This document shows, in pieces, positions 1-7,298 of a stretch of 13,099 nucleotides of DNA. The translations under genes and the position numbers were made by a program. Position 1 is the stretch's first letter. Every line of letters begins with the position of its first letter. Below the pieces are notes generated by a model that was not told the origin of the DNA, searched no databases, and worked only from the letters and a program-made list of their open reading frames with translations. This DNA comes from Deltaproteobacteria bacterium (GTDB lineage Bacteria > Desulfobacterota > Desulfobacteria > Desulfobacterales > JAFDFH01), in contig JAFDFH010000108.1 of assembly GCA_019309945.1 (NCBI GenBank), positions 1 to 13,099 of the forward strand, written 5' to 3'.

Positions 1-1
1 G

Positions 2-3000
2 CCCTATCGTTTAGGGGTCGTAGCCCCCAATGAGACCGAAGCCAGGGCTAAGGTGGAGGCCTTGGCACCCTCTGAACCGGACGATACCTTTTCGGAGAAG
101 TCCCTCCGGACCATGGCCCGCCAGGGGCTATTTGCGGCGCCGGCCGATGAACCGTCGAAATCCCTGGCCTTTGTATTTGCAGGCCAAGGCGCCCAGTACG
201 CAGGCATGAGCAAAGAACTTTACCAGACCTTTCCGGAGATTCGCACATGGATGGACAGGATTGCCGGGGTGGCCGATTTCGACCTGTTGGACCTCCTTTT
301 CAATTCCAAAGAGGAAGACTTACAGAAGACACGATGGCAGCAACCGGCCCTCTACACTATGGAGTTTGCCATAGCGAAGCACCTGATTTCCATGGGGGCC
401 GATCCGACGGCCATGGCCGGACACAGTCTGGGAGAACTCGTGGCCTTGAGTATTGCCGGGGTGTTTTCCTATGACGACGGTTTTCGGATTGTAAATAAAA
501 GGGCCCAATGCATGGATAAGGCCAGCGGGCTCCGAAGCGACCCGGGCATCATGATCGCCGTGGACGCGCCCATGGAATATCTGGAAGCGAAGGTGGGCGG
601 CGATGAGAACATCTTTTTCACCAATTTCAATTCACCCCACCAGGTGGTGCTTGGGGGCGATACGGGGCCGACCTTAGCGCTCATGAAGGCTATCAAGAGT
701 GAGGAGTATAGGGCCACCCAGCTCAAGGTGAGCATGGCCTTTCACTCACCCATCATGAAAGTGATCCATGAAGAGATGGCCGCCTTTGTTGCAAACATTT
801 CCTTTCACCCCCCCGAAATTCCAGTGGTATCAAATACCACCATGGAACCTTTTCCCGACGATTCGAGCCAGATACGCCGGATTCTCATGGCACACCTTGA
901 GTCACCGGTGCACTGGATGCAGAATGTCAAGACCCTCTGGGATGATTTCGGCATTAGACTCTTTGTCGAGGTGGGCCCCAAAGACACACTTTGTAACCTT
1001 GTGGGAGAAACCCTGGAGCAGGCCTTGTGCATCCCCACCTGCATGCCTGAGGGAGAGGCCCATGCCTACCGCGAGGGGGTGGCCCACCTCTATGCCTTAG
1101 GGCATCTTGATCAGGATGGAGTTCCCCTGTCGAAGGTGGCCGACCGACCTGAGGCCCCCCCCCCTCCCCCGGAGATCACAGCCCCAACCCCGTCAGAAGA
1201 CCGGGTCGCCGCCATTGTGCAGCGTGAGATAAACGCCTTTGTCCTGCAATCCTTCGGTAAAATTATCGAGCCGCAAATTATAGGGGCGGTCCGAGGTGAA
1301 TTAGATCCCAATTTTAAACAAGAGGATCTCGACCGAATCCTTGAGGCCTCAAGCTTGCCCTCACCCAAGCCCTCACCTGCTCCTTCCTCCACCCCCGTAC
1401 CCCCATCCGTACCCGAGGAAAAATTCCGGGTGCAAAGCCAGCTTTCCGCCCCAACGCCCATCCGGGAGATAGATAGGTCGCCCCTCCCTTCTGAGTCCGT
1501 TCTTCAAAAGGAAGAGGAAGGAGAGGTGGATTACCTGGAAGATGTCATCCGGATCATCATGAGTGCGACCGGCTATGAACGAGACGAAATTGAGCCCGAG
1601 ATGGACATCCGGCGGGATCTCTCCATTCGTTCCAGTCGTCTTCCCGTGATCATGGACAAGATTGAACGACACTTTGGAATAACCGTCAACGTCGAGGATT
1701 TCGTGGAGGCGCGCACCGTGGGGGAAATAGCGGATTGCATCCAGGGCTTGGCGGGTCGAAACGACAACGCAAGCTCGGTCGGAGAACCGACGGATCCTAC
1801 CCCTCTTACCCCTCCCAAGGACACGGCCGGCAAATCTGCCGTGGAAGATGTCTCTCAAGGGGAATCGATCAAACGGTTGGTACTAGAAGAGACAGCCCTC
1901 CCCAGGGCTTCAAGCAACCCAGTCAAACTCGATCCCGATCAGGAGGTGGCAGTTCTCAGCACATATCCCCGGTCTTCCCTTGCGGCCGACCTAGCTCGTC
2001 TCCTGGAGAGCAGGTTTAGAGCCCGCCCGCTGCATCTGAACTGCCTGGGCCAGGGCGAAAACGGCGCTTTCGATCTGCGCACCTCCGAAGGCGCTCAGAT
2101 CGCTGCAAAGAAGCTCCAGACCGCCCGATCCCTGGCGGGTCTTGTCCTGATCCTGGAGGACGGATCGGAATCCGCTCAATTGGGCGAAGAGGATATTCCG
2201 GACTTTCTCACCGGTTTCTTTACCTGTTTAAAGAGCCTCATGGGTTCACCCAACAAGGCCTTTTGCCTCATTCTGCATCGGGGCATTGAATCCCACACCA
2301 CGGATGCGGTGACCGCCGAAGGCATTTTGGGCATGTTCCTGGCCGCGGCCCTGGAGTACCCCTCCATGCTGTTCCGAAGTGTGGCCCTAGATACCCAAAC
2401 GGACCTCAAAAGCGCTATGGACCTCGCCCTGGACACCGGAAACCCAATCATTCAAATGATCTACCATGACCAGGAGGCTTTCTCCATGAAGGCCTCGAAT
2501 GAGCCGTTGGCTTTGACGAGGGCGCCGAAACTCGAACTGCAGGCTGGAGCTGTGATCGTGATTTCAGGCGGCGCCCAAGGCGTTACCTACCGTATCGCCC
2601 AGGCCCTGGCTCCCTTCAAGCCCCGGGTTGTGCTGTTGGGACGTACCGAACTGGACCCTGCTGCGGCCTACGACACCCTGCGCAATACCGATGGTTTCGT
2701 TAAAAAAGCCGTGCACCGCCTTTTTAAAAAGAACGGGCTGGGCCCGAAGGGCGACAAATTGGAGGGTGAGGGATCAAAGGCCCTGGCAGGCCTGGATATC
2801 GCCCGCAACGTGTCCCGGCTTTCCGTTCTGGGACTCAAGGCCTCATATCATTGCTGTGACGTAGCGGATCCCCAGAGTGTAGCCCGGACGTTGGACCAAG
2901 TGGTAAACCGTTACGGCAGGATCGACGGTATCATTCATGGGGCCGGTCTCATCAGGGACAGTTTCATGGACTTAATGACGCCTGAGGACTTCAAGAAAGT

Positions 3001-4381
3001 CCTGGAGGTAAAGTTCATTGGCGCCCGGAACCTTTACCGGGCCTCGAGAAACCAGGGCTTGAGATTCTTCGCGGCGCTCTCTTCAATCGTGGCTATCCAG
3101 GGTAACGTCGGTCAGGCCAATTACTGTGCTGCCAACCGATCGCTTTCCGCCCTGTTGCGCTCATGGACAGCCTCCCATGAGGGTCTGGTTTCAAAGGCCC
3201 TGATGCTGCCGCCCATCGAAGGGACAGGCATGGCCGAAAACCCGGAGGTCAAGGAACTCATGAAGCTCAAGGGACTGGAATCCGCCTTTGTTCACGCCGA
3301 CGATCTGGCCCAGATATTCTGCAGGGAGCTGTTCCTGGGCCCACCTCAACAGTCCTGGGTGATACTGGCCCGCACCTTTCCGGCGGTCAAGGGAACCTTG
3401 ATCGATTCCAAGGAATCCTATAGGAATGAGGAGAGCCATGTTCTGGGCGGAGTCCGTTTTGAACAAAGGGATTTCCCCATGATAGAGGCCGTGGACGGAT
3501 TGGATCTCAAGAATGGCGAGCTGGTCGCCAAACGGACCTTTTCTCAGGCTTATGACCTCTGGCTTGTGGATCACAAGCCCTTCAAGTTCCTCAAGCATCC
3601 TCTGGTCTCAGGAATCATGGCCGTAGAGACCTTCCTGGAGGCAGCCCATTTGCTCTATCCACATTTGAGTGTGCTCGGTGTGCGGCGCTTAAGGTTCGAA
3701 GACATCCTGGAGTGTCCCCAGGGCATGGGGCGAGAAGCACGTATCATCTGCCGAAGACAGGAGGACAGGGGCCAAGGGGTCCGCTGCGATGTCCAGCTCG
3801 CCAGTGCTGATATATCCTCTTCGGGCCGAATCCTGGACAGGTGGTCCACGAACTACCAAGGACAGGTTATTCTGGGACCACGAACAACAGACCTGCCCCC
3901 TTGGCCGGAGTTTACCGTAAGAACGGAGGACCTGGACACAAACCCCATGGAACCCCATGAAATCCAGGATAGGTACGAAAAGAACACCGGCCTCCAGGGA
4001 CGCTACCGCGTCCTTGAGAGGATCCACGGCACCGGGCCCGGGGCCGTGAAAGGAGACATGGTCTACCGGGAGCATGCGGATATGGCCGGTTTGGACCGGG
4101 TCCGTTACCAGTACTCACCCTATCTCCTGGAAGCGCTGATGCACCTTTTCGCATTCTACCTTGACATCCGCCAAGAGGAGGTGTCCTGGGATCTGATCCC
4201 TGCCGGCATGGAGGAAATGCGTTTTGCCCGTACCGCCCGGAATGGAGAGCACTGCACGCTCGAGGCACGGCTCCGCTCCCAAGACGATCAAGGTTTTACA
4301 TGGGACGCCCGTGCTGTTGACGAGAACGGCGCACCCATCATGCAGGTTCTTTCCATGCGCATGAACTGGTTCAGCCAGTAA
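2..4381 (+). CDS. Pfa-like iterative type I polyketide/fatty-acid synthase, 5'-truncated (AT-carrier-KR-DH)
   Basis: The reading frame is open to the left edge, so this is the last 1459 residues of a longer protein; the GTG at 53 is not a real start. Residues 1-20 look like a KS-AT linker, implying a KS domain off-window. Domains seen: acyltransferase, about 55-340, with AGQGAQ, GHSLG (nucleophile Ser142) and AFHSP (His248), the pattern usual for malonyl-CoA; a proline-rich linker (nt 1140-1420); one carrier-like domain (nt 1525-1760) with candidate Ser544 in an odd context; a ketoreductase with SGGAQG (855-860), Lys1004, Ser1027/1028, Tyr1041 and Asn1045; and a C-terminal double hotdog DH-like region (about 1180-1455). 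The order matches PfaA-type subunits of polyunsaturated fatty acid and secondary-lipid synthases, which act iteratively on carrier-bound chains in the cytoplasm. Unusual points are the single carrier domain and altered DH motifs. The PPTase gene overlaps its stop. The product cannot be told; a heterocyst-glycolipid-type synthase is an alternative. Confidence 0.9.
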   Translation, partial: PYRLGVVAPNETEARAKVEALAPSEPDDTFSEKSLRTMARQGLFAAPADEPSKSLAFVFAGQGAQYAGMSKELYQTFPEIRTWMDRIAGVADFDLLDLLFNSKEEDLQKTRWQQPALYTMEFAIAKHLISMGADPTAMAGHSLGELVALSIAGVFSYDDGFRIVNKRAQCMDKASGLRSDPGIMIAVDAPMEYLEAKVGGDENIFFTNFNSPHQVVLGGDTGPTLALMKAIKSEEYRATQLKVSMAFHSPIMKVIHEEMAAFVANISFHPPEIPVVSNTTMEPFPDDSSQIRRILMAHLESPVHWMQNVKTLWDDFGIRLFVEVGPKDTLCNLVGETLEQALCIPTCMPEGEAHAYREGVAHLYALGHLDQDGVPLSKVADRPEAPPPPPEITAPTPSEDRVAAIVQREINAFVLQSFGKIIEPQIIGAVRGELDPNFKQEDLDRILEASSLPSPKPSPAPSSTPVPPSVPEEKFRVQSQLSAPTPIREIDRSPLPSESVLQKEEEGEVDYLEDVIRIIMSATGYERDEIEPEMDIRRDLSIRSSRLPVIMDKIERHFGITVNVEDFVEARTVGEIADCIQGLAGRNDNASSVGEPTDPTPLTPPKDTAGKSAVEDVSQGESIKRLVLEETALPRASSNPVKLDPDQEVAVLSTYPRSSLAADLARLLESRFRARPLHLNCLGQGENGAFDLRTSEGAQIAAKKLQTARSLAGLVLILEDGSESAQLGEEDIPDFLTGFFTCLKSLMGSPNKAFCLILHRGIESHTTDAVTAEGILGMFLAAALEYPSMLFRSVALDTQTDLKSAMDLALDTGNPIIQMIYHDQEAFSMKASNEPLALTRAPKLELQAGAVIVISGGAQGVTYRIAQALAPFKPRVVLLGRTELDPAAAYDTLRNTDGFVKKAVHRLFKKNGLGPKGDKLEGEGSKALAGLDIARNVSRLSVLGLKASYHCCDVADPQSVARTLDQVVNRYGRIDGIIHGAGLIRDSFMDLMTPEDFKKVLEVKFIGARNLYRASRNQGLRFFAALSSIVAIQGNVGQANYCAANRSLSALLRSWTASHEGLVSKALMLPPIEGTGMAENPEVKELMKLKGLESAFVHADDLAQIFCRELFLGPPQQSWVILARTFPAVKGTLIDSKESYRNEESHVLGGVRFEQRDFPMIEAVDGLDLKNGELVAKRTFSQAYDLWLVDHKPFKFLKHPLVSGIMAVETFLEAAHLLYPHLSVLGVRRLRFEDILECPQGMGREARIICRRQEDRGQGVRCDVQLASADISSSGRILDRWSTNYQGQVILGPRTTDLPPWPEFTVRTEDLDTNPMEPHEIQDRYEKNTGLQGRYRVLERIHGTGPGAVKGDMVYREHADMAGLDRVRYQYSPYLLEALMHLFAFYLDIRQEEVSWDLIPAGMEEMRFARTARNGEHCTLEARLRSQDDQGFTWDARAVDENGAPIMQVLSMRMNWFSQ
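1155..1164 (+). repeat. C10 homopolymer in the synthase linker
   Basis: Ten consecutive C (followed by T and five more C) encode part of a Pro run between the AT and carrier-like domains. Slippage here would frameshift the synthase before its carrier, KR and DH domains. The frame is intact in this sequence. It may be only a consequence of the proline-rich linker in GC-rich DNA. Confidence 0.9.
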
Positions 4382-5094
4382 TGGCGTTCCAAACCATGCG
4401 ATTGATGCGCCGGCCACCCCTATCATACCCCAGGAACCAAAATCATAGGGCGCACGGCAAGATATGCATCCTGCCCGGTCCTGTCTTAGGGCATAACGTG
4501 GTATTCGCGTCCACTGAATCGAGGCGCGGGGCCAAGCACAGCCTGACCCTCAGGCTACTGCGGGCACAGGCTAGGCTTGATCCCCGCTGGGGCCCTTGCC
4601 CCCATGAAAAGGCTCTTACCCTTTACAAAGGTGCTCTTGGAAGACCAGGCCTTCTTCTGGGGAACCAACAGGGGCCATCCTTGTCCTTCAGCCACGGTGA
4701 GGGAAGGCTCTGGGGCGCCATGTGCAGTGAGGGGAGTGTTGGTATTGACGTGGCCTACCCCGATGAGTTTGCCGGTGGCTATCCTTTGGGTCGAGCGTTC
4801 CGCCCGGAAGAACTGGATTGCGCCGGGGGCCTCTGCCATAACGATAGGGCCCGGGGAGCCGCCTTGATATGGTCCGTGAAGGAAGCGTCGGTCAAGGCAA
4901 TCGGGGCCGGCTTCCACCTCTTCGATCCCCTTGATGTGCGCGTGGGGATTTCCCTATTCAGGCAACAGGGGGTTCTCTTCGAAGTGTCCGCCGACCGACC
5001 CATTCCCGCCTGGGCAAGAGCAGAGGGACGTGGCTGGGTTGCCGTGGCATGGACTTGTGGGAGGCCGGGAAGACCGCTGGAAAGATCGCCTTAA
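4381..5094 (+). CDS. 4'-phosphopantetheinyl transferase, Sfp/PfaE-like
   Basis: 237 residues, the usual size of Sfp/EntD-type PPTases. These enzymes transfer 4'-phosphopantetheine from CoA to the conserved serine of carrier domains. Visible motifs are SFSH (102-105), GIDVA (121-125, with Mg-binding Asp123) and WSVKEASVKA (164-173, including Glu168 and Lys172). Ala125 stands where Sfp has its second acidic ligand (GIDxE); some family members, such as the human enzyme, also lack it, so activity is not excluded. The start overlaps the synthase stop in TAATG, pointing to translational coupling; no clear Shine-Dalgarno sequence is visible, and ATGs at 4396 and 4405 are alternatives. The natural substrate is the synthase upstream. 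Pfa clusters commonly carry such a gene (pfaE), but I do not assign the symbol because the cluster product is unknown. Confidence 0.87.
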   Translation: MAFQTMRLMRRPPLSYPRNQNHRAHGKICILPGPVLGHNVVFASTESRRGAKHSLTLRLLRAQARLDPRWGPCPHEKALTLYKGALGRPGLLLGNQQGPSLSFSHGEGRLWGAMCSEGSVGIDVAYPDEFAGGYPLGRAFRPEELDCAGGLCHNDRARGAALIWSVKEASVKAIGAGFHLFDPLDVRVGISLFRQQGVLFEVSADRPIPAWARAEGRGWVAVAWTCGRPGRPLERSP

Positions 5095-5309
5095 TAATCA
5101 GATTCTGAATCCCTTGCCTGTTTAAGCAAAAGGGCGACGGGCAGGATTGGAACGTCTATGTTTTCATGCGTTTCATATATTCCGGCAAATGATTCTTCGG
5201 ACGGTCTCGCAAATGTTGTTTATGAATCAAAGAGCGGAAAGACGTGTCCGATATACGGACAAGCATATAACTTTTCAAAAAAACTTAAGGTTAAACCTAC
5301 CAGCGGAGT

Positions 5310-5503
5310 CATCCGGTAATTTTTTTCAAAGCGGGCAACTGTTTGAAGCCGTTTAGGACGGCTTACAGTGACCCGAACAGCATAAATTGTTGATTATAGC
5401 CTGTTTGTGCTAAGCGATACTCTCATTTTGGATCCCTTGCGCGGGGCACTGTTAGGCGCCCTTAACGGCAAGTTTTGGCCGTATTGAAAAAAATTGCCGG
5501 ATG
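5310..5503. repeat. Imperfect inverted repeat, 24-nt arms
   Basis: Arms at 5310-5333 and 5480-5503 match in 21 of 24 positions as reverse complements. Each holds a CCGG(T/C)AA motif followed by a T-rich stretch (A-rich on the complementary side). The 146-base spacer contains further partial stems, among them 5346-5364 and 5379-5386 with 5404-5411. The architecture resembles a decayed miniature inverted-repeat element or a large cruciform-forming intergenic repeat. It carries no transposase. I did not find a flanking target duplication. Confidence 0.65.
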
Positions 5504-5535
5504 GCGCAGCGGGCCTACTGGAACATATTGAGAAG

Positions 5536-5703
5536 TTACCTTTGATGGCGTCGTAAAAAGTCCCATCTACGGCGTTGTAGTGTCTTTTCAAACGCTCGGC
5601 ATACCATATGTATAGCCTCGCTCCTGAAAAAACACTACGCCTTGTATATGGGCCTTTTTACTTAGCCATTAGCGTTACTTTTTACGAATTCATTACCTTT
5701 GAT
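5536..5703 (-). mobile_element. Miniature fold-back element copy 1 with 11-bp target duplication
   Basis: The element (5547-5692, 146 bp) is bracketed by a perfect 11-bp direct repeat TTACCTTTGAT at 5536-5546 and 5693-5703. It folds back almost along its whole length: 5544-5590 is complementary, with a few mismatches, to 5625-5670, around a core with CATATG. Read on the minus strand it begins TGAATTCGTAAAAAGT and ends with ACTTTTTACGACGCC, the same ends and order as copy 2 near 7357-7508. It has no coding capacity, so it would need a transposase supplied elsewhere. Direct repeats of 10-13 bp occur with some IS4-family elements, but that link is only a guess. Confidence 0.8.
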
Positions 5704-5753
5704 TCTCAAAAAAAAATTGGTCATTAGCTTAAAATGCTTGGAAAGGATATTAA

Positions 5754-7253
5754 ATGGATGTTTTCTTAGTATATGTTCGCGATGAAGATTACTATCAAAT
5801 GCTTCCGGAGGAACTGGGCGGCTCTAAACCAGGGGATGAGCGTGTAAAGGTGATGGCATTTCCTCCTTTGGGTATTGAAACTCTAGCGCCGGTTATCCGT
5901 CAACATGGCCATCGGGTAAAAATGTTCGACACGTGTCTCCCTCAAATGAAGGCCAAACATATTGCCCAGGCTGCCAAAGACGAACGGCCGGATGTCATCG
6001 CTCTTTCATTTCTATCGACGACCACCTACCCGGCAACCAAAAGACTGGCTGAGCAACTGAAAACAGCCGCCCCGAAAATACCGATTATCTTAGGTGGTGT
6101 GTTCGCCACCACGAATGCGGAAAACATTTTAAACGATTGCCCCTATGCCGACTGCGTCGGGGTCGGCGAAGGTGAAGAACTTTTACCGGACTACCTGAAG
6201 AACATGAAGAATCCCGAAACGGTTGACGGCCTGGTATGGCGCAAAGGCGACACAATCGTTCACAATCAACCGCGGCCCATCATACGGGATCTGGATCAAT
6301 TCCCCTACCCCGATCGTGAGAGCCTGCCAATTGACTATATCGAATCATTGCCTCTTGATGTACCGGCCGTGCTCTCCCTTGACAAATTCTGTACGGTCCA
6401 AACCTCTCGGGGATGCCCCTATGCCTGCATTTACTGTGATATTCCGTCTTTGTCCAACGGCAAATGGCGCGGCCGGTCCGTCGAGCATGTCCTGGGCGAA
6501 ATGCGGCAACTCAATGACGCCGGGTATCGATCCATCCTGCTTACCGATGACCATTTTCTTTTGAAACGCAAACGCATCAACGAAATCTGTACGGGTATGA
6601 TCGAACGTCGGTTTCAATTTCACTGGGGCTGCGAGGGTCGCGTTGACTCGGTCGGGGTTGATCAACTGTCCATTATGAATAAGGCCAATTGTACCTTCCT
6701 GGCCTACGGTATCGAGGCCGGCACACAAAAGGTTCTCGACCGCCTCAATAAAAATCAAACCCTGGAACAAATCGAGTATGCCGTCAGTGAGGCCAAGAAA
6801 CACGGAATCAAGAGAACTCACGGCTTTTTCCTGGTCGGCGCCCCTAATGAGTCTGAAGACGACATCATGGAAAGCTTTCGATTTGCGGCACGGTTAAAAC
6901 TGGACACGTTTGGTTTTAATCGCCTGTGCGTTTACCGAGGCACTCCTTTATGGAAAGAATATGTCGATCGCGGCATCATCGACGATGAACGGGATTGGTC
7001 CAAATGGTTTAAATGCTCGGACATCGACCCGACTATCCTGCCAAGTGAAGTCGTTAATCGTGCTCGTATGAAAGGCTATGGATTGTTATTCTTTCGTCGG
7101 ATCTTCTTCCGCCCGATTCAAACCTTCAAGCTCTTGCGCACGTTTGGCCAATATATGAAAGCATCCGATATTTTTAAATTAATCGCCAGCCCGTTCCGGC
7201 GGCGCGCGCTTACACGAGCCCCTGAACTGCCGGAAAACATGCTCAGAGGGTAA
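5754..7253 (+). CDS. B12-binding-domain radical SAM enzyme (BchE/HpnJ-like class), function unassigned
   Basis: 499 residues with an N-terminal cobalamin-binding-like Rossmann domain (about 30-150, including LGG at 113-115 and VGEGE at 137-141) followed by a radical SAM domain. The [4Fe-4S] cysteines are Cys221, Cys225 and Cys228 in SRGCPYACIYC (CxxxCxxC), and a conserved YGIEAG stretch lies at 318-323. The class includes anaerobic cyclases, methyltransferases and hopanoid or lipid-modifying enzymes that use SAM radical chemistry; the sequence does not fix the substrate. The C-terminus (about 440-490) is basic, aromatic and partly hydrophobic, and may touch membrane. Start choice: AAAGGA at 5742-5747 lies six bases before the ATG. 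It stands alone, facing the minus-strand operon, with a miniature element on each side. A role in modifying the product of the nearby synthase is possible but unproven, as the two are separated by about 660 bases of repeats. Confidence 0.9.
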   Translation: MDVFLVYVRDEDYYQMLPEELGGSKPGDERVKVMAFPPLGIETLAPVIRQHGHRVKMFDTCLPQMKAKHIAQAAKDERPDVIALSFLSTTTYPATKRLAEQLKTAAPKIPIILGGVFATTNAENILNDCPYADCVGVGEGEELLPDYLKNMKNPETVDGLVWRKGDTIVHNQPRPIIRDLDQFPYPDRESLPIDYIESLPLDVPAVLSLDKFCTVQTSRGCPYACIYCDIPSLSNGKWRGRSVEHVLGEMRQLNDAGYRSILLTDDHFLLKRKRINEICTGMIERRFQFHWGCEGRVDSVGVDQLSIMNKANCTFLAYGIEAGTQKVLDRLNKNQTLEQIEYAVSEAKKHGIKRTHGFFLVGAPNESEDDIMESFRFAARLKLDTFGFNRLCVYRGTPLWKEYVDRGIIDDERDWSKWFKCSDIDPTILPSEVVNRARMKGYGLLFFRRIFFRPIQTFKLLRTFGQYMKASDIFKLIASPFRRRALTRAPELPENMLRG

Positions 7254-7298
7254 CTCGGGAACGTCCTCAAGTTACCCCAATCTTGAAATATTTTAAAT

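Larger units (their letters stand above)
5095..5753. other. Intergenic region with fold-back repeats, no convincing gene
   Basis: About 660 bases more AT-rich than the PPTase side. Besides the inverted repeat at 5310-5503 and the miniature element at 5547-5692, I see small hairpins: TGTCCG/CGGACA around ATATA (5245-5261) and AAGCCGT/ACGGCTT around TTAGG (5346-5364). A weak stem (5111-5134) follows the PPTase stop but has no T-run, so I do not call it a terminator. Short open frames here (for example 5147-5356) lack family resemblance and run through the repeats. I could not find a well-spaced sigma-70 promoter for the radical SAM gene. Confidence 0.7.

Noticed and set aside
53..55. GTG as start of the synthase
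   Set aside because: The same frame is open to position 2 and encodes a typical KS-AT linker, so the gene is cut by the window edge.
5111..5134. Rho-independent terminator after the PPTase
   Set aside because: The stem has a bulge and there is no following T-run.
5147..5356. Small + strand open frame of 69 codons
   Set aside because: No recognisable domain, no clear ribosome site, and it runs into the inverted repeat and hairpins.
5699..5735. Sigma-70 promoter before the radical SAM gene
   Set aside because: TTGATT and TAAAAT are present but about 25 bases apart, too far for a standard promoter.
5754..7253. Composite transposon carrying the radical SAM gene between two element copies
   Set aside because: Each copy has its own target duplication with a different sequence, so they inserted independently.
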